Part shown: piece after piece, positions 1 through 11,715 of the stretch | Layout: each line of letters opens with the position of its first letter | How positions within the stretch are numbered: the first letter of the stretch is position 1 | Origin: Phialocephala subalpina | Taxonomy: Eukaryota; Ascomycota; Leotiomycetes; Helotiales; Mollisiaceae | Length of the DNA: 64,000 nucleotides | Assembly: GCA_900073065.1 (NCBI GenBank) | Contig: FJOG01000002.1 | Span: 1,458,243-1,522,242 of the forward strand | Direction of reading: 5' to 3' | Notes under the pieces: generated by a model | What the model was told of the DNA's origin: nothing | Databases searched by the model: none | What the model saw: the letters and a program-made list of their open reading frames with translations, nothing else | Position numbers and translations under genes: made by a program

Positions 1-210
1 GACGAGTTTGGATATGATTCGGATGATGGTGGACACTGGTTGAGGGACAATGGACTAATTCATCCGGATGAGTTCGATATGGAGAATTTAGAGAGAGAGT
101 TGTGCGGCGAAGATAGTAGGTTGAAACCTGTCAAGCCGATGCCGAGTGCTGCTCCGCAACGAGGTGAGTCTGATGTTTCGAGTCCTGAGAATCGTAAGCA
201 AGCATGGTAA
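1..210 (+). CDS. 3' end of an unidentified gene
   Basis: The window opens inside an open frame (frame 1) that runs 69 codons to a TAA at 208-210; the 5' part lies outside. The visible tail is hydrophilic and rich in Asp, Glu, Ser and Pro, with no recognisable domain. Two good splice-donor matches lie near the end (GTGAGT at about 163 and GTAAGT overlapping the stop at 206), so the true C-terminus could be reached through an intron instead. Function unknown. Confidence 0.5.
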   Translation, partial: DEFGYDSDDGGHWLRDNGLIHPDEFDMENLERELCGEDSRLKPVKPMPSAAPQRGESDVSSPENRKQAW

Positions 211-457
211 GTATCCGTGGACATGCGTTTCGGACAAGATGCTTTGCCCAATCCTTGAAACGACTCAGGTGAGTTACATACTTCCAGAGCGAAATAAGGC
301 TTCCTGCTGGCCAGGGAAACTCTTTTCAGAAGTCGCGAAACCGCGAAACAATGGGACACAAAAAACCAGAAATAAAAGGTAAAATGATTAGCACTAGATA
401 AGAAAGAAACCCAGAAATTCAAAACCAGCCACCAACACGCTAGAATGCTACCACTCC

Positions 458-1114
458 TTACTTCTTTCCCTGACCATTACCTTTCTTCGCAACCTTCCCC
501 TTCGCTACACCCTTCCCTCTACCCTCCCTATCTCTCCTCTTATAAGCCTCCCTCCCACCCTGCCAATGCGCATGCTCTGGTGCTCCACACCCCGTCCTCT
601 AGTTCTCTCCATTCCCCTTGAAAGTTCTTCTGCAAGGTTGATTTTTCTTGGTAGACTTGTTACATTTATACGTCACTCCAATCTCGAATCCCTCATCGTT
701 ATCGTCGTCATCATCATCATCGGTGGAAGAGGATTTAGGGTAATCCGATTCCTCGGCATCTTGAAGATCCTCCTCATTAAGATCTTCTTCCTTGATTTCA
801 GGGCCGTAACCGGACGCTTTCTTTCCGGCTTTCTTTCCCTTGGCTGGGGCCTTTTTAGCAGGTGCTGCTTTTTTTTGCAGGTGCGACTTGTTTCTCATGC
901 ACGGGGGCTTCCTCCTCGTCGGAGTCAGTACCGGAACCTAGGTCTGACATTTCAGCATCGTCAAGATCAGCTTCATCGATTGGGAAGTCGTAGCCGGCGG
1001 CTCGTTTGCCGGAACCACCTCTCATCATTGTCCATCATAATACTATGTGAGTTAGTTTTGAACTTAGGAGGATGAAGAAGAGTGTTGGACTTACGGTGTT
1101 GATCTTGAAGCCAT
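458..1114 (-). pseudogene. small acidic/basic two-repeat protein gene, interrupted
   Basis: An ATG at 1114, a donor at 1094 and an acceptor at 1021 give a 20-base first exon and a long second exon to TAA at 458-460. The protein would be made of two related blocks, each a lysine-rich stretch, then a Gly-Tyr motif, then an Asp/Glu run, and it ends in a Cys-containing segment and a Lys/Gly-rich tail. Two lesions break it. An A8 run (869-876 on the minus strand) puts the halves out of frame by one base, and an in-frame TAG at 599-601 splits the last block, after which the frame stays open for 46 codons with clearly similar composition. No family was recognised; a nuclear or nucleolar role is only a guess from composition. 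It could be a pseudogene or a functional gene hit by sequencing errors. Confidence 0.5.
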
Positions 1115-2401
1115 GTTAGTGATCGTATCGTGAAACTATATTAGCTATAGGATAGAGAAGGATGATGATTGATGTTGGTAGCGAAAAGTAGACTTGACTT
1201 GATAGTGGACTCAATTCTTAGACTCCGAGACGACAAAGAAAAAGTTTCTTGCTTGAATTGGTAGCTTGAAGACTGCGAATATCGCGCATGTAATCGACAA
1301 GGAATCTATATTGAGGCTGAAAGCCTTATCTATTAATCAAAGACAGCGTGCAAGAGAATCGCTGCAAGCAGCGAGATATTCACACAAGCATACGCCACAA
1401 CCCTTTATGACTTCTCAATGCGGTGGATTTTAATGACAATATCTAACCCCAATCCGGCGACTGATGAACGGCTCATGAACTTGATCAAAGGATATCAAGA
1501 CCCATAGACTCGAAGTTTGAAGTTGGTAGAGGATTTTCTTGTCTTGGAAACTTGCCACATGAAATTTGGAACACAGGCCAAGAGCCGCCAGGAAGAAATT
1601 CCAGAGAGGTCGCTGTGTATCGGTGGGCTTTGACAAAGCATTTAATTGAAGAATGCGCAGCAGACTCGTCCAAGATGTTTTGCATCTCGGTAAGGGTTGT
1701 CGTCATGGTGGTAAAGAAGTCTGGAAGGACGTAACTCTTCTCTAGAAGAAGTCAGGGCGGACACATTTCCTTAGGAGATCAGGGTACCACCGATTTCTTT
1801 CAGATAAAGAAATATCTCGGTCCACGACCCCACTTATCCACCAACCAACTTCTACTCCTCTGACCCGCTCTTCAACCTTTCCCGCCTCGCCCGCCAGCAA
1901 AAATTTGCCTCATCACCGACCCGAATGTCCCACTACTCCTGGGACTTTCTCATGGCCTAGAAGTATATAACTAACTCCGAGATCGTAATTTAAAGAGTCG
2001 CAATTTGAAAATGAAGTCCCGATTCCTCCACTCTCCCCACTTTGCCCTCAACCTCTCCCCCACGCATCAACAAAGATTTTCATGCAATAAATATAAAACC
2101 TCCCAAATGCACCACTCTCCATAGGACTTTCTCGAACGCCTAGAAGAAAAATACAGTATCCGAGATTCTGGGGCGAAGAGTGACCCATGTCCTGATAAAA
2201 AAAAATAATACGTCCTCCAGGTCAGGACTCTTCCTTTCCTTCTCTTCAAGAATACAGGAGAGATAGAAATCGACGTAGGTCAATTAACACTACGTGCCTA
2301 TATATGAACATGCAAATGCAACTCTGTCCCCTTCTAAACGTATGCACCGTATAAATCTAGTCGTCATCGTACAGTTATCGTAACACCAGTCGTGCCTCGC
2401 T
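1115..2401. other. intergenic, no convincing gene
   Basis: Only short overlapping frames are present on both strands, without sensible codon use or splice sites. A diverged direct repeat of about 55 bases is visible at roughly 1930-1985 and 2110-2168; both copies share GGACTTTCTC, CCTAGAAG and CCGAGAT in order. Confidence 0.5.
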
Positions 2402-3305
2402 CTATATCTGAATCGGCGGCTTCGGCTTCCACATCGACCACCCAATCGCAATAGCCAACTTGATCCCAGCCGCCGTCCACAACGCAGCAGACAACCCCGC
2501 CGAACTCCTGCTAATCCAACCTCCCGCAATACCACCAATCAAAATAAACACCACCGCCGCAATCCTCCTATTCCTCTTTACATTATCCTTATGCAAAACC
2601 TTCGGGTCACTAGCCAAATCGCAATAAACACTCGTCAACACCGTCGTCGGAACCTCATTAAACCCCAAAATCCTACTCGTAAAAATCTGTCCTCCGCTTT
2701 GAAAAGCCAAAAATCCCAATGGTATCAACTCCAACAAATTTACATCGTTGGTTTCGAGAAGACCCATGGGTTCGGGGACAACATGGGCTTGGACTAGGGC
2801 TGCTGCGACAATTATACAGAGGGATTGGAGGATGAAGGATGTTGTGAGGGTGCCGCGGGCTTTGGGACCGATGAGGCGGGTGGTGGAGAATGTGAAGCAG
2901 CCAAGGAGGAAGAAGGATATTGAGACGAGGGATTTGAGCCAGCCGAAGGGTTTGGATCGTGGTTGTCCTGACGCACCGAGGGCTAGGAAGATTGTATTGC
3001 CTGTAAATATCTGTCAGCTATTGTCGCGCAAAAGAATCCGGAGAGGACGCACCCGTTTGCATGGACACGAAACACGACCAGGCGTTGTAGGCGCTGCTGT
3101 CGCAGAGTCCGGAGACAAGACAACAAGCTATGATAGGTATATCGGCATGCTGGAGGTCGATCTCGCGGTTCAGGTAGGTCAATGCTGACTTCCAATTGCT
3201 CGTCGGTTTGCTGTTTACTGATGTCGGGGAAGGAGAGCGGGGTTCTGTTGTTGGGAGAGCATCGCTGGGCTCAGAGCTCCGATTGGGGTCTTGGGTGGGC
3301 TTCAT
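2402..3305 (-). CDS. DUF1275 (YoaK-type) membrane protein
   Basis: Two exons (3305-3053 and 3000-2402; 52-base intron with GTGCGT donor and ACAG acceptor) encode 283 residues. The first ~45 residues are Ser/Pro/Thr-rich and cytosolic-looking. Then come five to six hydrophobic segments with the signatures of DUF1275: a Gln-Thr-Gly-Asn motif formed exactly across the splice junction, and the Asn-Glu-Val-Pro-Thr-Thr-Val block near residue 185. DUF1275 proteins are widespread predicted transporters or membrane proteins of unknown substrate. The reading frame is clean, and the family match at the junction supports the intron. It is divergently placed to the EF-3 gene, about 850 bases away. Substrate and location (probably plasma membrane or vacuole) cannot be read from sequence. 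Confidence 0.88.
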
Positions 3306-4153
3306 TGTATCACGGACAATTGAAGTAGGGAATGAAAGTCCCTAGAGAGGGAGAAGAGGAAGATATAACTCACAGAAGGACGGGATTGAAAACATTTGCT
3401 TGTCGCACTACGTTCGGAAATTCGGCGACGACTGGCCAGCCAAAGTTTGCGAAAAGAGAAGAGTGACAAGGGCAGATTAAACTAATGACGGAAGCGGCTG
3501 ATAAGGGTCCGTGATCGGATCCCGAAGCACGTGAAGATAGAAGGATTTTGGGAAGGCGCAGACGCAGGATTGTGCGTTGCACGATATAAAGAAGGAAGTC
3601 TTATATACGGCTTCATAAAATAGAAATATATGAAAGACAAGTAAGGGGAACTTTCTGGGTAGAATTTATCGTAAACAGGTGACTCTGTCTTATCAAATTC
3701 GCCCCTCCACCAATCGATATTGCTGAGTGAGCGATATGAGAAGAGCTAAACCTAAAACAGCGCTAGCCAGATTATTTTCGGAGCCAGCTTGAGATTATTT
3801 TTCCTTCTGAACTGCGCGCTGCATCCAGCTCCCGTCACCTTTTCCTCACCCTTTTGTCTTCTGCCACTCGCGGCTGGGACACTTCGAACACTTCTTTTTT
3901 CCTTCTTAGGACCATCTACCTGGCCAGATAAATCTCCACTCCAAAATCTCCACTCTACCGCAAGTACTTGCAAATCTTTTTTTGCGTCCAGTGCCTCAGC
4001 CACGTCCCTGGATAAAAAGACACTGTTTCGAAACTTTCCGCAAATCTCAGCTACGAAATTTTCGACGCCTTCGAAATCAGGATATCGAAGATATCATAAA
4101 TATCAGTCACTGCGACTCACCTACCTACCTCAGAGGGCGTCCAACGCTCGATA
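3306..4153. promoter_or_regulatory. divergent promoter between the DUF1275 and EF-3 genes
   Basis: These 850 bases hold no credible gene. The EF-3-proximal half (about 3780-4150) is pyrimidine-rich on the + strand, as is usual upstream of highly expressed fungal genes, and probably includes its 5' leader. No TATA box or specific operator can be assigned. Confidence 0.4.
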
Positions 4154-7100
4154 ATGCCCCACCACGTATCGCCTCCCCGCACACAGCCGACCATGATTTC
4201 AAAATCTGGCCCTGCGCCGACACAAGAAGAGGTCTCTACGATATTCACGAAGATCTTCACTGCTCCTTCCTCGGACGCTTCAGTCGCAGAATCATACGCT
4301 CTGTGCGATCTCCTGTTAAATTCGGTCGGCTTCCGCGGACTAGCACAATATGGGATTCTCGCAGAGATCAAGAAGGCCGCCGCCGATAAGAAGAGCGGAC
4401 TAAGGAGAGAAAGTGCTCAGAACTTACTCGGCGCTCTGTTTGAACGTTTACCACCCAAGCAAAAGATCAGCGAGGTCACACTTTTGCTTCAAGATGGCGG
4501 CATGGTTGCTTGTGCTTTGGATGCTTTGTCAGACAAGGGCTCAGTTGTTCGCGATGCGGCACAATACGGACTGGATGAACTATTCAAGAATTTGAGCCCC
4601 GAGGCTCTCGTTGTTGGTCTTCTGCCAGCCCTCTGCACATACCTCGCAAAGCGATCAGGAAAATGGCAAGGAACTGTTGGCGGATACAAGTTGCTCCAGA
4701 AGATGGCAGACAAGGCGAAGATGGAAGTCGGCACAAGCAAAGAGGAGGCCAACGATAAAGACATCCTGAGAGATGCCATGGGTACAAAGATCGCCTTACT
4801 GATCCCTATTGTCGAGTCCGGAATGCACGACTTGAAGAGCGAAGTGGAGAAGCAAGCTGTTGCGACCATGAACTCGCTGACCACTCTTCTCTCCAACGAC
4901 GACGTCGCTCCACGAATTCCCCTTCTAGTCGCAACCATGCAAAACCCTTCGACCGATACCCTGCAAAAGGCAATCCACGCTCTGTCCCAGACTACCTTCG
5001 TCGCGATCGTCACATCACCAGTGCTTGCCCTTCTCACTCCGCTGTTGGAGAGATCCCTGAATACCCCATCAACTGCCCAAGAAGTTCTCAGACAAACAGT
5101 TGTCGTTGTTGAGAATTTGACGAAGCTTGTTCATGATCCTGTTGAAGCCAGAACTTTCTTGCCTAAGCTACAACCTGGTGTTAAGCGAGTTCAGGATGGT
5201 GCTTCCTTGCCAGAAGTCCGAGAGATTGCGAAACGAGCCTTCAATGTTATTCAGAAGGCTATGGGCGAGGACGATGGAAACATTGCAGCCGGCGCCATTG
5301 CCAGAACAACCACGGAGGATGTTGCAACAGTTCTCGAGAGCGAGATCAAGAAGGCCGGCGGTCTCGCTGGAGATCTCGACACATTCAAGATTCTTAGACC
5401 ATATGTCTGCACCATGGTCGCTGAGAATGTCAACCACCGCCAAACCCCCGCATTTCCGCTCTGGTCGCTCCATACCTTGAACACATCATGAAGGAGGCCG
5501 GCGCTGCTGAGAAGGTTGGGGCCACTGTCCAGCAATTCTATGTTGACGAGGATCACCGAAAGTTTGGCCAGCCACCGAAGCCACTTGATGGTGAAATCGA
5601 AATTGTCAACGCAGACTTCTCTCTAGCATACGGAGGAATGTTGCTCTTGTCTCACACCAATCTTACCCTCCACAAGGGTCACAGATATGGTCTTTGCGGC
5701 AGAAACGGAGCTGGAAAGTCTACCTTGATGCGAAGTATTGCCAACGGCAAGCTGGAAGGTTTCCCATCCCAAGATGTTCTCCGAACATGCTTTGTTGAGC
5801 ACAACCAAGGCGAAGATGCCGACATCAGCATTCTTGAGTTCGTTTCCAAAGACCCCGCGATCGGCAGCCAGGGCACTGAGCGTATCTCCGAGGTTTTGTC
5901 AGAAGTCGGTTTCACTGCCGGTCCTGGCGGACGCCAATCTGAAAAGGTCGGCTCCTTATCCGGTGGATGGAAGATGAAGTTGGCTTTGGCCAGAGCCATG
6001 TTGATGAAGGCCGATGTCCTACTTTTAGACGAACCTACCAATCACTTGGATGTCGCCAACGTCAAATGGTTGCAAGAATACCTCAAGTCACACACCGAGA
6101 TCACCAGCTTGATCGTCTCTCACGATTCTGGTTTCCTCGATGAGGTTTGCACAGATATCTACCACTACGAGCCAGGAAAGAAGCTGGCATGCTTCCCTGG
6201 TAACTTGGCAGCATTCGTCAAGCAACGCCCTGAGGCCAAGAGCTACTACACTCTCTCCGCTTCCCTCGTCCAATTCAAGTTCCCACCTCCAGGTATCCTT
6301 ACCGGTGTCAAGTCGCAGACAAGAGCCATTCTCCGAATGACCAACTGCTCTTACACCTACCCTGGTGCATCAAAGCCCTCCATCGTTGACGTCTCTTGCC
6401 AGTTGACTTTGTCGTCCAGAACCGCCATCATCGGTGGAAATGGTGCCGGAAAGTCCACTTTGATCAAGATGTTGACCGGTGAGACTATTCCTACCAGCGG
6501 TCGTGTCGAGAAGCATCCCAACTTGCGTATCGGATACATCAAGCAACACGCCCTCGAGCACGTCGAAATGCACTTGGAGAAAACCCCCAACCAATACCTT
6601 CAATGGAGATACGCCAACGGTGACGACAGAGAAGTCCACATGAAGCAAACCCGTATCTTGTCAGAGGAAGACAAGGCGCAGATGGAGAAGATGGTTGACC
6701 TTGGTGACGGCATGGGTGGTAAACGCATCGAATCCATCATGGGTCGTCAAAAGTGGAAGAAGACCTTCCAATACGAAATCAAATGGGTCGGCATGCTCCC
6801 CAAATACAACTCCCAGATCTCCCGCGAGACGCTCGTCAATCTCGGCTTCAACAAATTGATCCAAGAATTCGACGATCACGAAGCTTCGCGCGAAGGTCTC
6901 GGTTTCAGAGAGCTATCTCCAAAAGTCATCTCCAAGCATTTCGAGGATCTTGGTCTCGATCCCGAGATCGCGGATCACAACGAAATCGGTGGTCTTTCTG
7001 GAGGACAAAAAGTCAAGGTCGTTATCGCAGGTGCTATGTGGAACAATCCCCATCTCCTTGTCTTGGACGAACCTACCAATTTCTTGGACCGTGACTCTCT

Positions 7101-7573
7101 CGGAGGTCTCGCCGTCGCTATCCGCGACTACAAGGGAGGTGTCGTTATGATTTCTCATAACGAGGAATTCGTCGGTGCGCTTTGCCCTGAGCAATGGCAC
7201 GTGGAAGCTGGTAGAGTTACACACAAGGGTAACTTGGCTGTTGCTGCTGATCGATTTGAGGATATGAGCCGTCCTGGAAGTGGGTTTAATAGTAGTGTGG
7301 CTAGCAAGGCTAGCAGTGCTGTGAGCAGTGCCAATGCTAGTGCTGTTAACAGTGGTGCGGAGGATAATGGTGGGGATTTGGCTTTCAGGGCTAAGAAGAA
7401 GAAGAAGATGACGAAGAAGGAGTTGAAGGAGAGAGAGGTTAGGAAGAGATTGAGACATATTGAATGGTTCGTACCCCGTCTTCGCTTCCATATCACATCA
7501 CACTAACAAATTTTTCAGGCTCAACTCACCAAAGGGAACTCCCCACCCCCCAGACACAGACGACGAGTCCTAA
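4154..7573 (+). CDS. translation elongation factor 3 (EF-3), one-base frame break in a C run
   Basis: Fungal EF-3 is a ribosome-bound ABC-F ATPase that helps release E-site tRNA and is essential in yeast. The N-terminal half shows HEAT-type helices. ABC domain 1 has a Walker A at 5698-5724, an LSGGW signature at 5956-5970 and a DEPTNHLD Walker B near 6030. ABC domain 2 has a Walker A at 6433-6459, a chromodomain-like insert around 6740-6900 (Trp-Lys-Lys, Tyr-Glu-Ile-Lys-Trp), an LSGGQ near 6994 and a DEPTNFLD. A Lys-rich C-terminal tail follows. A 52-base intron (7467-7518, CTAAC branch) joins the last exon, which ends Asp-Asp-Glu-Ser at 7573. The frame changes at CCCCC 5445-5449: one extra C restores a continuous ~1,122-residue protein. 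The start is the first ATG in frame; Met14 is an alternative. In an essential gene the break is probably an assembly error. Confidence 0.95.
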
Positions 7574-8416
7574 ATATCTCCCTCTCACTACACCAATACA
7601 TACCCGGAAACCAAAAGTTCATACACGAAAAGGAATCGAAAGGAAGGAAATGTAATTCATGTGCAAAGATACAAGAAGATAGAGAGAATTTTCCTAGATC
7701 CGATTGCATGCATGCATTTTGCATATAGAGAAGCACTGAGGATTTGACTCAGAGAATGGCGTTCGCGTTATAGATGGGGCTTGGGATCAATCGTTGTTTT
7801 CGTTTTGTTAGAGCTTTGGGGTGTGATGGCACCCTCTGGTATGGATGAGAGGGGTGCTGTAATGCACCTGTGTGGAGTATCGTAATGTTATTGCGAGATT
7901 TGAACCTTGAGTTTTCGTGCCTGCAGTGTGGTGATGTGATGCGAGGTGAGTGAGAAGTTGAAAATGAATTGGAAGATTGGAGACAGTCTCGACGTCCCGG
8001 TTCGAGTCGAGGTCTGGAGTCACGAGTGTGCGATTCATGTGCTTGCTTCCGCTTCTTATTGCAAGGATTAAATTGCGAGTCCTCTGCGCCCTTTTTTTTT
8101 TGGAAGGAAACGTGAGGCTGTCGAGGGTCGCGCCCTTTTTTCCCAGTGTCCTCGCATTTCATCCTTCCCAGGAAAGGACTTAAAGCGGCAAGTGCTTCTC
8201 AGCGCTCCTCCACACCAGGCATATCTTCCCTGCAGCACCCACTCTCTTTTCCTCACCAAAATCATCGCAACTCGAGCTGTGCAATCCACCAAATCGCCTC
8301 GAACACCACGCCGCTTTCCACACCGCCATCACGCCCGACAACGCCCTTTCTCGGTGAGTACAACAGGAATCCTGATTATGGATGAATCAAAACTGACACT
8401 CTGCAGCCACAGCATC
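7574..8416. other. intergenic, with a 5' leader intron of the next gene
   Basis: The 3' untranslated side of EF-3 is followed by a pyrimidine-rich leader from about 8180. An intron-like segment at 8354-8406 (GTGAGT donor, CTGCAG acceptor) lies just before the ATG of the zinc-finger gene and fits a leader intron. No gene was seen; the minus-strand frame at 7749-8162 lacks coding character. Confidence 0.4.
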
Positions 8417-9762
8417 ATGGGCGAACCGTATTCGCTCTCGGATGACCTTGTCGATTGGAACAATTGGCTCCAGCCTGATGAGGCGTTTTGGTGAGTGTAA
8501 AAAAAAAAAATTGCTGATAGAAAAAAGGGCAAACTCTACTTGCACGTCAGTATTAGCCACTCATGATGCGACGGCCTCAACGCGCTTTGGTCTGAACGCA
8601 GATCTCTCAGATCCACAGCCGATCGAGAGTCAGTACGATGCAGTTGAATCTAATAGCATGGAACATGGAGCGCAACACGTTGAGGCACCCATTGCGCCGA
8701 CCGACTTTCCGAATGACTTGTAAGGCGTGCTCCCTTTTGATTGTCTTCGTTCTTGGGCTCATGTGACCATAGTACCCTTACCAAAAAACTGGTGTATCTA
8801 AGGACGACATGTGCATCATGCGACGGTCCACTTGATCGGTCCGAAGAAGACCTCTTTGATATTGAGGAGGCTTCGTTGCGATGCGTTTCAGAGGACTCTG
8901 TTGACCACCCTCCTCTCTCGTGCGATGCGCCAGATTGCGGCCTACGATTCATGGATCTGAAAGCGCTCAAGAAGCATTCATGGAGAGCACGGCACGAGAC
9001 CTTTCACTGTGTAGTTCCGACATGCCGCGAACCACTCACAAATCAACCATCGTCCAGTCTCCAACACTTCAAGGAATGTCATCCGAATATTAAATATCAA
9101 TGTGCGAAATGCTCTGAAGGATTTGATAACCACGAGCAACTGAACAATCACTGCCAAGACAAACAGCACGCAGGCTACGTCTGCCGGTATCCCCACTGTG
9201 GTTCTGATGCAATGAGACTTGCGGATCTCCATCGCCACCAATTGACCCACAGAGCGAACATCCCGAGGCATCCATGTCCGCATTGTCGCGAGTGAGTTTT
9301 TCATTCATATATTCAGATTTCAGAGTTGACATTCATCTCAGATATCGAGGGAAGAATGGTTTCAAGCGTAAAGACCACCTTACGCAACATATACGCAACT
9401 ACCACCATATCCCTGTCGAGCGAACATCGTATGAATGCCACTCGATGACCCATTCGGACCCTAAATATTGGTGTTGGAAGAGCTTCCCGACACTAGGAGC
9501 ATTCACCGAACATGCTTTGTCAAACCACCAAAGCCTACCATATGTCTGCAAGGAAAAGGACTGTGACCGGATAGGCATGAACGGCTTCGAGAACGATCAA
9601 CTTCTCAAATCACACGCCAAGGAGAATCATCTACCCCCGTATCAATGTTCGTTCCCGGGATGCGATCGAGTCGGGATGAAGGGTTGGAAACGTGCGAGAG
9701 ATATGATGAAGCACATGGAGAAGAAGCACAAGCAAATCTCCATTGGAGCCAATGATCTCTGA
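8417..9762 (+). CDS. C2H2 zinc-finger protein
   Basis: Four exons: 8417-8490, about 8528-8719, 8773-9291 and 9342-9762. Introns 2 and 3 (8720-8772 and 9292-9341) have good GT-AG signals and preserve frame. The first intron is less certain: the frame works with a very short 37-base intron ending AAAG at 8527, while the better-looking acceptor at 8550 is out of frame, and a poly-A run sits inside. The N-terminal ~90 residues are acidic. The rest holds several Cys2His2 fingers of the long-spaced fungal type (Cys-x4-Cys and Cys-x2-Cys pairs followed by His-x3-5-His), including one split by intron 3. Such proteins bind nucleic acid; whether this one is a transcription factor is unknown. Confidence 0.75.
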
Positions 9763-10390
9763 GTGTTGCATTTTTCGCCACCTGATGCTACGGCTTGAGG
9801 ATCTACAGCTTTCGTGGTTTTTTCCTTCGCGCATTTTCATTTGCCTTTCTCGCCTCATCCTCTGCTTTGGGTTGCTTTGGGTGTAAGGTGGCTTAGGATG
9901 GGATGTTTCTTGGTAGCATTTCTTACCATAGTTACAATGTCTTTTTACTTTTTGAGTATAGGCTGTTTAGGACTAGGATCATGTTTTCATCTCTTAACAA
10001 CCTCCGCTCCTTTGTGTCTGTTTCTGGATTAGAGGTCGTATGTTTGGAGTTTTGATTTCTTGCTTTGAGGATTGGCTCCATAGTTTTATTTGACAGCTGT
10101 TCAACACAATTGTCTACCTAAATTGATCATTTTACTACACACAAGGTCCTCGCATCTCCCTTCGAGTATCCAAAGATCAGATTACGTCAGGTCTTGGCCC
10201 TCTCACCACCACCAACCCACTCACCATCACCCTCATATCCTCATCCCCCTCCTCCGCTCTCCTCTTGAATGTCTCTCAATTAGCCTGCAACCACTCCCTC
10301 TCATTACCAGCCTATATTTCATCAGCCTCCACTCTCTTCTACCCTTCCACCTCATCCATCCTATCGCCCAAAAGCAAAAGAGAAACACAA
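9763..10390. other. intergenic between convergent genes
   Basis: Two genes converge here. The stretch is T-rich, then has CA-rich short repeats around 10195-10250 (CACCACCAACCCACTCACCATCAC-like). No gene or clear terminator structure was seen. Confidence 0.35.
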
Positions 10391-11048
10391 TCATACCTCA
10401 GGAATTGCCAACCCACTCTCCCTAGCAATCAACCCAGGCACGATAAACACAGCCCCCAACCTCTTCTCATCACTCCAATCGAAAGCTTTCTCACCATTCG
10501 GAGCCCCGGAATGGAAAACTGTTTCTCCGATGTCGACTTGGGGTGGATGAGTATGGGAAGGGTGACCGGAGGGTTGGTAGGAGATGCCTAGGACTTCGTA
10601 CCAGATGGATTCGATGTCTTCAGCTAATTTGGCGAAGTGTTCGTTGGTGCGAGAGGGGCCGCCGCGCACGTGAGCAAAGATTACGTTAGGGTGTGGACGA
10701 GCGCGGCCGGCTATGAAGTAGGAGCTGGGGTTTGTTGTCAGCCAAGAATCAGGAAGTAGGTGATAGAATCTCTCGAGTTTGCTGGATATTGGTATGTACG
10801 ATGTTATTATGTGAACATCATCCAGATTCAGAAAGTGAAGCGAGGGGTACTTTTCGAGGAGGTACGTACGGAACCGCAGGAGAAGATTGAGAAAGTATAG
10901 ATCCAGTCCCAGTGTGAGAGAACTTGATGTTAACGAAGTGGGAGGGAGCATTGAAGGTCTTGCTGTGCAGGTTTGTGATACCTGTAGCGAGTTCCTGGCG
11001 CTGCTCGGCGTTGAGGGTGATGTTGTGGATGATTTCGTAGAAAGGCAT
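10391..11048 (-). CDS. tautomerase-fold protein (oxalocrotonate tautomerase-like)
   Basis: Exons 11048-10870 and 10724-10391, joined across a 145-base intron (GTACGT donor, CCCCAG acceptor), give 170 residues in frame. The protein starts Met-Pro-Phe-Tyr-Glu, so Pro2 would become the N-terminal catalytic proline of the tautomerase superfamily after Met removal. It carries the family's helix (Gln-Arg-Gln-Glu-Leu-Ala ... Ile-Thr-Asn-Leu-His) and the Arg-Pro-His-Pro-Asn-Val-Ile-Phe-Ala-His-Val-Arg-Gly-Gly-Pro-Ser-Arg block typical of fungal putative oxalocrotonate tautomerases. Substrate unknown; relatives include cis-3-chloroacrylate dehalogenase-like enzymes. It is divergent from the MYND gene across a 670-base shared promoter region. 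Confidence 0.82.
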
Positions 11049-11715
11049 TTTGAATTGATATTTCTTATGATATTTTCTAAAAAAAAAATTTATGATAGCT
11101 TGGGATTGCTCTGTGTTTTCCTTCAAATGCCAAGAGTGTTGCAACAATAGTGCGAGGTATTGTTAAGGTCTTAGCAACCACAAGAGGAATACGTCATTGG
11201 TACGAGGCTAAGAAGGCGGCTTTTTCCGCTGACGTTTCTTGAACTGTCTCGGAAGGTAAATTTATGCGATCGATTGGGAGTTCTTTTGATGATTACTGAG
11301 CCTCACACAATTGAAGGTCGTCTTACTCCTATCGGAAGTCCGCTGTGCCCTTTCCTAGCGAGCATGGGTCACGTGCACTGTTACCCCTCATTGTCTCGCA
11401 CATACGATTGACGGCACTTCTGGGGCTGTTTGCATTGCATACAGATCGAAGGGTTAATCCATGGTTGACAATCCAGGGCTCAGGCGTCTTGTAGGAGAGC
11501 AAACAATGTTCTGCGATATCTAGGAAAGTACGAAAGGTCTCGCTTGCCAAAAAGGGGTCGAGGCGCATGCAAGCGAGCGTTTCAGAATCGTGTCAAAACA
11601 GCAAGACCTTCAAGAAACACCTTCCATCAAAAACAACAAGGAAGTTCACCTCAAACCTTTCTACTTCACACACACCTCTATACCAAATCAGCGCATTGCA
11701 TAAGCCCTAGTAACC
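11049..11715. promoter_or_regulatory. shared divergent promoter (tautomerase / MYND genes)
   Basis: 667 bases separate the two start codons. The MYND-proximal part (11580-11700) is C/A-rich with little G, as in fungal leaders. No gene and no assignable operator were seen. Confidence 0.35.

Noticed and set aside
6913..7491. 192-codon minus frame inside EF-3
   Set aside because: Antisense shadow of a strongly coding exon.
7749..8162. Minus-strand 137-codon frame after EF-3
   Set aside because: No start context, composition unlike coding sequence, overlaps the next gene's leader.
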